From positions 86,681-150,680 of the forward strand of contig RWJK01001840.1 in assembly GCA_004335835.1 (NCBI GenBank): a stretch of DNA of 64,000 nt, written 5' to 3'. A program made the position numbers and the translations under genes. The notes beneath the pieces are model-generated. The model saw only the letters and a list, made by a program, of their open reading frames with translations, was not told the origin of the DNA and searched no databases. The number at the start of each line of letters is the position of its first letter. Within the stretch, counting starts at the first letter, position 1. Source of the stretch: Scenedesmus sp. ARA3. Taxonomy: Eukaryota > Chlorophyta > Chlorophyceae > Sphaeropleales > Scenedesmaceae. This document shows, piece by piece, positions 34,401 to 44,772 of this stretch.

Positions 34401-36484
34401 ACGCAGGCTTCATCCTGGGCACGGGCAAGCTGCTGATCAAGGTGCGGCTGCTGCTGGGATCTGTGTTCCTTTACCTGAATTCTGATGCAAGGTGTAAATG
34501 TAGTTGATACTTTGGCTTTGTCCTGGGCACGGGCAAGCTGCTGATCACGGTGCGGCTTTGTTCTGTTACACACCGCTTACATAACGCTTACTTCTGTCAG
34601 CGCTACTCCTCAGCGTCGGCGGGGTGGTGTGTGTGAGGGCAACACTGGCGCGGGCTTCATCCTAGGCACGGGCAAGCTGCTGATCAAGGTGCGGCTTTGT
34701 ACTGTTACAGAACGGCTATGAACGGTTATTCCTATCTGCATAACTGTTATTTCTGTCAGCACTACTTTTCAGGGTTGGCAGGGTGGTGTGTGCGGGGTAA
34801 ACACTGATGCAGGCTTCATCCTGGGCACGGGCAAGCTGCTGATCAAGGTGCGGCTGCTGCTGGCGTTGAATTTTGTTTTATGCTTTACGAAACTATAGAC
34901 AAACTTGGTGTGACGTCATCCGGAACCCCGGATTACGCCACATCAAGTTTGTCTATAGTTTCGTAAAGCATAAACCAAGATTCAACGCCAGCCGCAGCCG
35001 CACCTTGATCAGCAAGCTGGGGTTCCGGCAAGCTGCTCTGATCAGGGTGGTGGTGCTGACAGTGCTGCTGCTGTTGCTGCTGCCTGCCCTGCGCAGGTGC
35101 CCCCCACTATGCGCTTTGTGCTGGACGGCGAGATGCCTGAGTACCTGCTGGCCAAGGACCTCATCCTGCAGGTGGGCTGCTTTTGTATACATGTATTCAC
35201 GGGGGGGGCACTAAGAAATCTGACAGACACTATGTTGATTAGTTCGAAAGGGGGGGTACCCCCACCCCCCCTTCCTCCATCAAAAGGGCTCAAACAGCCG
35301 TTTACACCCCCCTAAATATTAATTATATATATTGTTTAATTGATATGCGGGTTTATTTGGGGTAGTTCGTGCTGTATGACACAGTTGTGATGCCTGGATC
35401 GATCCATCGATCGAACCGCTGCGTGACAGCTGCAAGACAGCATCGACCTTAACAAAGCCCTAACATATAGGCGGTTGCAAAGCATGTACAAAGCGGTTGC
35501 TATGGCCTGGTTCACTGTGCTGCGCTTCGCCCTGAGGTCGCAAGCACCCCTCTGCCTCTGCCTGAGCTGTCAGCGGTGCCCCCCTAAAAGTGCCTGTAGC
35601 ACCCTCTGGTCACCAGAACTTAAGTAAGGAACCTACAAACCACCTTAATCAACTCATATCAACAATAGCTTGCATTTGAGCTGCGTACGGCGCTGATCCG
35701 ACGCCTACAAAGAAAGTTGGCAGCAAGACAGCAAGATACCTGAACCCCCCCCAGACCCCCACCCCCCACCCTCTTTTGACCTTGTCAGATGGGCGATTAT
35801 CTATTATTTTAAGTTATTTATATCGTAATTAATATATTGTGTAAGTTTCGATCCAAATCAACTTAGTGTCAAAAAGTTACAGAGTGCCCCCCCCCCTTGA
35901 TGTATTCGTGGATATTCTTGACGAAAAATGTGTGAGCATCGCAAGCGTTGCGACATATGGAGTACCTGCTGGTCAAGGAATTCATCCTGCAGGTGGGATG
36001 CTTGTGATTTTCTCTCAATGCATGTGTTTTGTGACTAAGTGACATGTGGCTTTGTGATTATGTGACATGTGGCTATGTGACATGAAAAGGCACGCATTGC
36101 AACATGTATGTAACTGCTGGCCAAGGACGCATCCTGCAGGTGTGCTGCTTGTGTGCTAATCTCCTTAAACAATGGGGTGCAATGTGTCGATGTTTTCACG
36201 CATGAATGCTACAAGCATTGCGACGGACGGAGTACCTGCTGCTGCTGCTGCTGCTGCTGCTGCAGATCATCGGCAAGAGCAGCATGACGGGTGCCACCTA
36301 CAGGGGCATGGAGTTCACCGGGTCTGCCATTGAGGGCATGAGAACACGAACATGGCTCACACACCCTGCTGCTGCTGCTGCCGCTGCTGCTGCTGCTGCT
36401 GCTGCTGCCAGATCATCGGCGAGATCAGCGTTGCTGGTGCCACCTACAAGGCCATGGAGTTCACCGACTCACACACTCACCCAC

Positions 36485-36522
<38 letters not shown>

Positions 36523-39084
36523 ATCATTGGCGAGATCAGCGTCGCGGGTGCCACCTACAAGGCCATGGAGTTCACACGCTCACATACCCTGCTGCTGCTG
36601 CCGCCGCTGCTGCTGTGCTGCTGCTGCTGCTGCTGCTGCTGCAGATCATCGGCGAGATCAGCGTTGCCGGTGCCACCTACAAGGCCATGGAGTTCACCGG
36701 CTCACATACCCTGCTGCTGCCGCTACCGCTACCGCTGCCGCCGCTGCTGCTGCTGCTGCTGCTGCTGCCGCCGCCAGATCATCGGCGAGATCAGCGTTGC
36801 CGGTGCCACCTACAAGGCGATGGAGTTCATCGGCTCAGCCATTGAGGGCATGAACATGGATGAGCGCATGACCGTGTGCAACATGGTTGTGGAAGCGGGC
36901 GGCAAGAACGGCGTCATTGCGCCCGATCAGACCACGTTTGACTATGTGCGGGAGCGCACTAGCGAGGAGTTTGAGCCAGTGTACACCGACGCTGCCGCCA
37001 GCTTCTGCGCAGACTACAAGTGAGTGCGGGTTTCGGGGTTTGGGGGTTTATGTGGGTGGGCAGAGAGCCTGAGCTTTTGGGGCCTGCGGTGCAAGGCCAT
37101 GCTGGTGTGGAGCCATGCACTACAGCCTGTAGTACAGGCGAACGCGCAAGAGGGGCTATGGATTATTGTACCGGGTGTTGCAGGGTGTTGCAGGATGTTT
37201 GGGGTGGTGCATGGTTTTTTTCTGCACGGAAGGATCAGAGTTATGCTGAGGAGTTTGAGCCGGTGTACACTGACGCTGCCGCCAGCTTCTGCGCAGACTA
37301 CAAGTGAGTGGGGGTGCGCAGCTGCGGGGTAGCAGCTTGGGGGACGAGCAGGGTGCTACGTGTTGTAGGACATCTGCAAGAGTGTATATCTCCAGAATCT
37401 GCTGCTATCAACCCTGCGTGATGTATTCATGGTATCTGACATCCAACGTATTGTTTTGTTGTGTCAGTTGTTCAACAGCAGAACCTCGTCTCACGCTTTA
37501 ACGCAGGTGGGATGTGTCCAAGCTGGAGCCGCTGGTGGCTGCCCCACACTCGCCAGACAACCGCAAGACGGCGCGCGAGTGCAGCGACGTGAAGATCGAC
37601 CGCGTCTACATCGGCAGCTGCACAGGTGCGGAAAATGGCTGTTGTTTGTGTGAGGTATGTACAGCGACTGGCTATGTGAGGACGGCTGACTTCAGAGCAG
37701 CCGGCACGTCAGCACACCGCTGACCATGTTTGACCGGCCTACTCAATAGCTGCTGCTGCCTCTCTGCTGCCGCTGCTGCATGCTTATGATAATTGCTGCA
37801 GGCGGCAAGACGGAGGACTTCATGTCAGCCGCCAAGCTGTTCCACAGGGCCAAGCGCCAAGTGAAGGTGCCCACGTACCTGGTGCCCGCCACGCAAAAGG
37901 TGTGTTTGGGTAACGCCGGAAAGATGACAATTTTCATGATATCATAATGTCATATTATCAAAGATTGAAGGTGGATATTATAATGCAAAGACGGCGCCCG
38001 CCGCGCGAAGGTTGCGGCGCAGCGCGTTGGTAATTGGCTGTTGTGGGGTGCACAGGTGAGCGAAGCAAGCTGTATGCTGCTGAGCTGGTGCGAAACGTTG
38101 CAGTTGCCACTCACACCACTCACACAACTTTCATGCTGGTGCTGACTGTGCTGTGCTGTGTGCTGCTGCCGCAGGTGTGGGCTGACGTGTACACGCTGCC
38201 AGTGCCCGGCTGCGACGGCAAGACAGCAGCGGAGATCTTTGAGGAGGCCGGCTGCACCACGCCCGCAGCACCCAGCTGCGCAGCGTGCCTGGGCGGGCCC
38301 CGCGACACATTCGCGCGCATGAACGAGCCCGAGGTAAGCATTTTTGTGTTTGCATGTGTTTTTATGCGGATGCTGGGGTTGTTTCAGCATGTTGGCGTGC
38401 CTGGGCGGCCTTTGCGACACCTTTGCGCGCATGAATGAGCCCTGGGTGCGATGGGTAGTGTCACAAAGCAATCCCACTGTCAACATGGATTGCGGTGGCG
38501 GCGGCGGCTGCTGCCTATTGCTGGTGTTTGCATGTAGAGATGCGCGCATGAACGAGCCGGGGGTGTGTGCAGCGGATGCAGGGCCGTCGGTGGCCCATGC
38601 AGTACCTGCCTGCTCTAGCAGTGTATGTTTGTTGCAGAACAAACACGACTTAACGAGCTCCTGCCTGCTGCTGCTGCTGCTGCTGCTGCAGGTGTGTGTT
38701 AGCACCACCAACCGCAACTTCCCCGGGCGTATGGGCCACAAGGAGGGCCAGGTGTACCTGGCCAGCCCTTACACCGCGCACATGTCTGACCTGCTGCACT
38801 GCTGCTGTTGCTGCTGCTACTGCTGCTGCGGTGCCTGTCATGTGTGTGTCAGCATGCACCACCAACCACAACCATTAATGGGGCACACTACGTCTTACGC
38901 GTGCCTTACTGCCTTGCTGCTCTGTTTTTTCACACTGCCCTGCCAGGTGTGCGTCAGCACCACCAACCGCAACTTCCCCGGGCGCATGGGCCACAAGGAG
39001 GGCCAGGTGTACCTGGCCAGCCCCTACACCGCAGCAGCATCAGCACTCAAGGGCTTCGTGTGCGACCCACGCGAGTACATGTGA
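30957..39084 (+). CDS. IIL1: 3-isopropylmalate dehydratase large subunit, plastid form
   Basis: Fourteen exons: 30957-30999, 31284-31378, 31907-31966, 32445-32555, 33467-33555, 33752-33860, 34301-34441, 35097-35171, 36778-37019, 37507-37625, 37802-37899, 38175-38333, 38947-39084, with the first two forming a transit-peptide-like N-terminus ([14 protein letters not shown], then [11 protein letters not shown]). That is thirteen listed blocks; all junctions agree in phase, giving 492 aa against about 500 in plants. The enzyme isomerises 2- to 3-isopropylmalate in leucine synthesis with a separate small subunit. The mature part starts near MTMTEKILA. The 4Fe-4S ligands are Cys360 (YIGSCTGG) and Cys429/Cys432 (SCAACLGG); HVALAQEGH and GTDSHTC match the family. 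The terminal exon keeps [11 protein letters not shown]. Many introns hold partial exon copies, and the last exon has an almost complete upstream twin at 38692. Exon count should be read as thirteen. Confidence 0.95.
32342..32366 (+). repeat. Short acceptor-side copy of an isopropylmalate dehydratase exon
   Basis: After a GTCAG, the VVPGQNI coding start recurs about 100 bases before the authentic exon at 32445, then diverges. Confidence 0.65.
33955..33990 (+). repeat. Donor-side copy, GVCHVALAQ exon end
   Basis: It repeats the last 36 coding bases of the exon ending at 33860 with one silent change and the same GTGCGGGCA donor flank. Confidence 0.85.
34510..34848 (+). repeat. Three donor-side copies, GTGKLLIK exon end
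   Basis: Copies end at 34549, 34688 and 34847, each followed by GTGCGG. They repeat the [12 protein letters not shown] end of the exon at 34301-34441. The last copy also forms the outer part of the palindrome at 34835-35016. Confidence 0.88.
34835..35016. repeat. Large near-perfect palindrome (foldback)
   Basis: Two arms of about 89 bases (34835-34923 and 34928-35016) are inverted copies separated only by AACC, with a handful of mismatches and one small indel at the outer edge. The outer third of each arm is the GTGKLLIK exon end plus its donor; the inner part (ATGCTTTACGAAACTATAGA) occurs nowhere else that I noticed. It lies wholly in an intron, so the pre-mRNA would fold into a long hairpin. 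Confidence 0.92.
35191..35907. mobile_element. Non-autonomous DNA transposon (MITE), possibly hAT-like
   Basis: The element (about 35199-35899, 701 bp) is flanked by the 8-base direct repeat ATGTATTC at 35191-35198 and 35900-35907. Its ends are inverted: a G-run then CACT on the left, the same on the complementary strand at the right, followed on both sides by GACACTAxGTTGATT and TCGAAA within about 50 bases. The interior is AT-rich with C-runs and codes for nothing. An 8-bp target duplication and a CAAGGG-type right end fit hAT elements. It sits in the intron after 35171. Confidence 0.82.
35960..36139 (+). repeat. Donor-side copies, [11 protein letters not shown] exon end
   Basis: Copies at 35960-35992 and 36107-36139 repeat the end of the exon at 35097-35171 with a GTGGG or GTGTG donor. 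A fragment (GGAGTACCTGCTG) near 36229 leads directly into the next acceptor array. Confidence 0.82.
36236..36777 (+). repeat. Four tandem acceptor-side copies of the IIGEISVAG exon
   Basis: Copies start at 36266, 36412, 36523 and 36645, before the authentic exon at 36778. Each is preceded by a (CTG)n tract ending in CAG and repeats 55-75 bases ([17 protein letters not shown]). The first is the most diverged ([17 protein letters not shown]) and the longest. The frame stays open from 36352 into the real exon. Confidence 0.93.
37248..37303 (+). repeat. Donor-side copy, ASFCADYK exon end
   Basis: Repeats the last 55 bases of the exon 36778-37019 ([19 protein letters not shown]) and its GTGAGTG donor almost exactly. 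Confidence 0.88.
38396..38562 (+). repeat. Donor-side copies, FARMNEPE exon end
   Basis: Copies end near 38445 ([15 protein letters not shown]) and 38562 (ARMNEPG), each before a GTG. They follow the authentic exon ending at 38333. Confidence 0.75.
38692..38779 (+). repeat. Upstream twin of the dehydratase terminal exon
   Basis: After a (CTG)n-CAG acceptor, 88 bases repeat [14 protein letters not shown] to LASPYTA with three changes. It lacks the AAASALKGF end and the stop, so the exon at 38947 is the productive one. A shorter scrap of the same start lies near 38843. Confidence 0.9.
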
Positions 39085-40185
39085 GGCGGCAGCTATGTTC
39101 GAGGCAAAGGCGAAGCTGTTACTGCTGCGCAGCAGACTCGCGCCCACTGCAGCAGCTGTGCAGGCGGATGTGTTGCAGCTGCAGCTGCAATGTCAGCGCA
39201 GTGCAGTGCAGCTGCTGGATGAGGTGCTGCTGCTGCAGCAATGATGTGCTGAGCTATGGATGGGGCTCCTGCAAGCCGCTGTGCGGCTGCAGGGGTGCCT
39301 GGAGTGGCAGTGCTGTGCGCTGCTGTTGTCTTGTGATTTGTTGTTGTCCTGTTGCTGGTGTGGTTTCGTGCCAAGCGCTGCTAGCATTCATCCAAGCGCT
39401 GGTGTGTTGGATGTCTTGGCAGGAATTTTGGGTCAACGGTGCACAGTAGCGCCCAGGTGCAAACTGTAGTCGGCAGGCCGCGGCTGTGTCTTTGAACCAG
39501 CTTATGTGCCACTGCATGTCCCTGCAGACAAGCCTGCTGTGCTTGCTGTATGCTGAGCGTGTGATGCATGACGAAGGCGTTCCATACTGCCCTTGCTGCT
39601 GATAAAGGTGCCATGTGGGCCCTTGTAATGTACCACTTCTCTGACTGTCTGGGCTGGTGCATGCCCTGCCTTGTGTATGGGATCAACCATCGTGTGACAG
39701 CTCACCTTGGCAGTAGTCTGCGAATATGATTTCATGAAGAGTTTGCTGTGTGCTCTGGCCTCCAATCAAGCTCTTGCAAAGCCACTGCACATCAGAACCT
39801 GGCGCTAGTCTGGCAGACAGGGTCAGCTGCATACCGCCAACAGTCAAAGCTACGCCCAATGCAAGTAAAGCTGAAGACACACTACTCGGCTAACAGTACA
39901 TCGTTTGCTACCTGTGTTGCTGCAGCTACTTGCCTGACTACTCCGAACAGGGACTGCTGCTCAGGCTGCTGCATGCACGACCAACTGCCAAAAGAGTACA
40001 GTTGTCCTGCAGAGGCCAGAGCAGCCTAAAACTTATTCTAAGCAGTTTTCACTTGTTGATCGTTCTTTATCAGCCTGTTGCGTAACGCGTTATCTCTGTG
40101 AAACCGACCCTGGTGCCAACCAGTGCAACCAACCATAAGCGTGCGGAGCACGTCAGTAGGCCGTGTTGTTGCACCATAAGGTACC
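39085..40185. other. Intergenic stretch, no gene seen
   Basis: It holds the dehydratase 3' UTR and the upstream region of the GLG1-like gene. TGTAA at 39624-39628 is a possible polyadenylation signal about 540 bases past the stop. No coding frame is supported. Confidence 0.45.
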
Positions 40186-42820
40186 ATGGCTCGGTCACGG
40201 TTGTTAGCAGCCACTGTGCTGCTGCTGCTATGCTTACTTGCGAGCAGCGCTTCTGCAGAGGACAAGCCCGCAGCCCCGGCACCAGCAGCAGCTCCTAAAA
40301 CTTCTAAAATCATAGAATCGGCCGGAGAAACACAGCTACCGAACGGCGTTGGCGACGTGGCCAAAGATGGTGGGGAGCAGCAGCAGAGCGGGAGCTGTCC
40401 TGTGCTGTCCTGCCATGCCTCGGGTCAGGTCAAGCTTACTGCACATGCATGATCTGCAGGTGCCTGCAAAGCTGATGCAGCGGCTTTTTGCAAGGACGCT
40501 ACACCAGGGGAGGGGCGCTTGGCCATGTGCCTCATAAAGCGGATAAAGCAGGCGCAGCAGGGCAATGTGGCAGGTGCGCAGCTCAAGCACACCTGCTGGC
40601 AACTGCCTCACAGCTCACAGTGCTGCTGTATCTGGTGCAAGTGCTCACTGACATACTTTCCTGCAGGCCGCATGGTTCGTCCAAAGTGTGAAGAGGCGGT
40701 TGCAGCATACAAGGTGGAGCGCAGCAAACACATCAACAAGGATCCTGCGCTGGGTGAGTGCTTAGCTTGCCATAGCAGCAGCAATGAGTATCACGCTTGC
40801 CTTTATTGCTATGCATGTGCTTGCAGGACTGCTTGACCTTGCTTTCTGCAGCAGCAGAGCTTTGTGTGGTTGCGATTGGTGCTGCAATCGCATGCTGACG
40901 CCATGTGTGTCTGTGTGCTGTTGACTGCTGCAATTGCAGCGCGCGCGTGCAAGGACGACGCTGCAAAGTTCTGCAAGAGCGTCAGCGACACCAGCACACC
41001 AGGCAGCGTGCTGATTTGCCTCAGGTAGTGTTAAAAGCGGCAGCCATGCAGCATGAATGAGCAGCTGCAAAGCAGCAGCAGCAGCAGTGAGTCACTAGCA
41101 GCAATTTCCACAAGCAGGAGGTGTGCAGCTGCTTGTACACTGGCCTGCAGTGCTGCACAGATAGCCAGCCTGGCACCATGTGCCGTGCAGTGTCTCAGCA
41201 GTAGGCATCAGCAGTGTTTTGCGACGTTCCGCACAGCTTCTGGCTCACTGGCAGTTGCTGCTGCTGCTGCTGCAGGGGCAACCAGAAGAAGCTCACCACG
41301 CAGTGTCAGGGCGAGATTCTGAGGACGCAGGCAGAGGTGAGCGCAGCGCACGTGTTGCAGTACAACATCACCCCACATGGTTTGTCAGCAGGCTTCAGGT
41401 ATTGTATGCATTAGAATCAATTGCGGCGGCAGTGCTACCCAGGTGTTGGTGCCTGCTGTGACACTCTTTAGAAGTAATGACGAAGGTAATTTTGCAAGTA
41501 ATTAACTTTTTATTGCTGCTGCTGCTGCTGCTGCAGATCGCTGAGGACTGGCGGCTGGACCCTCAGCTGTACAGCGCGTGCAGCGCCAGCGCAGCCAAGC
41601 TGTGCGCGGACGCTGAGCCAGGCACTGAGGTCGACTGCCTGGTGCGTGGGCACAGCAGCAGCAGCAGCAGCAGCACGTACAGCAGCAGCAGCAGGAACAC
41701 GGCAGGCAGCAGGAGCAGCATTGCAGGCAGCAGCAGCATTGCAGGCAGCAGGACCAGCAGCAACAGCACTGCACTGCAGGCAGCACCTGCTGGCTTTGGG
41801 AACACCGCAGCAGCATGCACCGTGGGTCACGCACTGCACAGGACGCATGCAGCAGCATGCAGCAGGCTGACATACTGTATAGCGCTCATCGGCTGGCGCA
41901 CTGCGTCTGGTTGTGGCAGCGGCGGTCAACACTTTCTTGCAGCAGCCTTGAGGCGTCCCCAGTGTATAAGCAGCTGTGACGACGTGTGATGCGGTCTGTG
42001 CTTGCAAGCATGGCAGCAGCTGTCATGCTGACAAACAGCGTGCACACGCATGCACATTCAGTTGCCACCCTGCCAACGCTGCTGCTCAGCAACCACAGCT
42101 GTACTGTTATGCATCGCAATGACCAGCAATGCATTACGTTGTCGTTCTGCGCAGCTGGCTGCCTCCACGAGCCTGGACTGGACCTGCTTGGGCCACGTGG
42201 TGCGTGTGGAGAAGGAGGCTGCGGGCGACATCCGGCTCAACATGCGGCTGTTCAGGGCCTGCGTGAACGACCAGAAGAAGTTCTGCAAGGGCGTGGAGCC
42301 CGGCCACATGCGCGTGCAGGTGCGCGGCTTGTTTTGTACAATATATTGCTCAGAGGTAGACACGGGAGGGGCTTGGTTCACATGGTAATGGTTGGACCGG
42401 GCAGCAGCTTGCGGCGGCGCCAGCAGCAGCACGGCACGGGCCAGCTGATGCGGCGGTGGCAGGGCTGGCAAGCGGATGCAAGGGCGTGGAGCCGGGCCAC
42501 ACGCGTGTGCAGCTGCGCGGCGCGGCTGGCAACAGCAGGAATGATTTCTGCGGCGAGAAGGAGGCTGCCGGGCTCAACATTGATTGCTAGAAGCAGAGGG
42601 GGTCTGTGTTGGCCTTCGGCCAGCGACCTGAGGCAGCAGCTGGCAGTGGCCGCAGCTGGTGGGAGTGACAGCAGCATGGCATCCTGCAGTGCGCTGATTG
42701 TGGCTGCTGTGCTGCTGCTGCCGCTGCTGCTTGCAGGAGTGCCTTGAGGACGCCATGGACAAGGCGGGCTTCTCCGGCGGCTGTGCATCAACACAATGCT
42801 AGCAACATTGGTTACTGCTG

Positions 42821-42851
<31 letters not shown>

Positions 42852-44718
42852 CACCGGCTTGCAGGAGTGCCTGGAGGATGCCATGGACAAGGCGGGCTTT
42901 CTGGCTGGCATACCAGTAGCTTCGCCTGCTACGCTGTGCTGTGTTAAGCATGTGTGCTGTTCTGTGTTGTGTTGATTGGCTGCTGCTTGCAGGAGTGCCT
43001 GGAGGATGCCATGGACAAGGCGGGCTTTCTGGCTGGCATACCAGTAGCTTCGCCTGCTACGCTGTGCTAAGCATGTTTGTTTGTTTTGTCTCTGTCTCAG
43101 GAGTGCCTTGAGGACGCCATGGACAAGACGGGCTTCTCTGGTGGCTGCAAGGCGGTGCTGGAGGAGGTCATCGCGATGCGCGTGGCAGACTTCAGGTGGG
43201 CGGGTTGACAATGCTGCTGCTGCTACTGCTGCTGCTGCTGTCAAGCCAGCAGCACCGCAAGAGTGCGGCGCATGCAGCGTGATAGCGTCTGCGCGTACAG
43301 CAACGGCGGAGCCCTGGCGCGCAATGCAGTGTAGCAGCACAAGGTGGTTCTTGTTACACGCATGCTGCGTGGCTTGCCTGCTTTGGACGTGCCTGTAATG
43401 TTGTACTTCCTGCTGCTGCTGCTGCTGCTGCTGCCAGGCTGGACACTGGGCTGCTGGATGCCTGCGAGGATGACCTGGCAACGACGTGCAGCACGAATGT
43501 GGAGAAGATGGAGAAGAGCAAAGAGGAGAAGGAACGGGCAATGGCCTGCCTGCAGCAGTTCAAGGAGGAATTGGCCAGTGATGCATGCAGGTAGGAGCAG
43601 CAGCAGTGTGCTGAGAGCGTGCCAGTAGTCGTTGTTGGGGCAGTAGCCTGGGGGTATGGGAGTGTGCCTGCAGCAGTTCAAGGAGGAGCTGGGCAGCGAT
43701 GCATGCAGGTTATGGGCCGCAGCAGCAGCAGCAGCAGCAGTTGCGATATATATAGAACTGCATGCCACGTGTCTTGGAGGGCGCCTCCTGCAGCAGCTTG
43801 GAGACGGTGTGACCTACCTGCAGCAGAAAGCAGAAGTTTCAGTTGCGCAGCGGTACTTGCAGGGCAGACGCTTCACCATGCAGCAGCACCAGAGGCTGGC
43901 AATGGCGCTGGCAGCATGTGCGCTGTTGTGTTGTGACTGGCTGAGGTCGTGCATGCCAGCTGCTGAGGCGTATTGAGCTTCACCGGTCAGGCTTTGGCTG
44001 CTGTGAACATGAAGGATGGGTGTCTTGGCTCTCAGACGACCCGCCAGCATCGCTGATGTTGGTGCTACTGCTGTTGCTGCTGCTGCTGCTTCAGGGACAA
44101 GGTGCACCGCAAGATGCAGCGCATGTCACGCGACATCCGCTTTGACGATGTGCTGGCCAACGCCTGCCAGGCGGACCGCAAGAGCTACTGCCCTGACGTG
44201 CAGCCGGTGAGCAGCAGAAGCAGCAGCAGCATGAGCACGCTTGGAGCAGCATTGGCAGCAGCAGGAAAAGTATAGTAATATGGAATTGCCAGTTGCGCTG
44301 AAAGACATGTGGCAGCAGCAGCAGCAGCAGCAGGCTTGAGAGCAGCACTGGCAGCAGCAGGAGAGCATAAAATAATGCTAAGGAATTGATAGTTGTGCTG
44401 AAAGGCATGCAGCAGCACCAGCATGTGCACAGTGTGACCGGCCTGTAGGGGTGAGAGTTGTTGTTTCAGCTGCGCAGCGGCACTGTCCGCAGCACTGGCA
44501 GCAGGCTACTCAGTGGGTGTGCAGGAGCACTGTGCACGGCACCTCTTCAGCTTGCAACCGCTGAGATGTGATGTGTTGGTGTGTGCGCCAGGCCTTACTG
44601 CAGCTGAGCAACACACCAGCGCATTGCATGATCGTGAGGGGCTGCTTCATTGCAGCATGCACAGTAAGCGCGGCCGCGCTGAGTTCAGCACATGCAGCTT
44701 TGCCGCGCTCACTGCCTG

Positions 44719-44772
<54 letters not shown>

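Noticed and set aside
36206..36853. Repeat protein with Ala runs
   Set aside because: Shifted-frame reading of the CTG tracts and copies before the dehydratase exon; the conserved frame is the one coding IIGEISVAG.
42378..43541. 387-codon minus-strand frame
   Set aside because: It is antisense to GLG1 exons 8-9 and their copies; the plus strand is explained by conserved exons.
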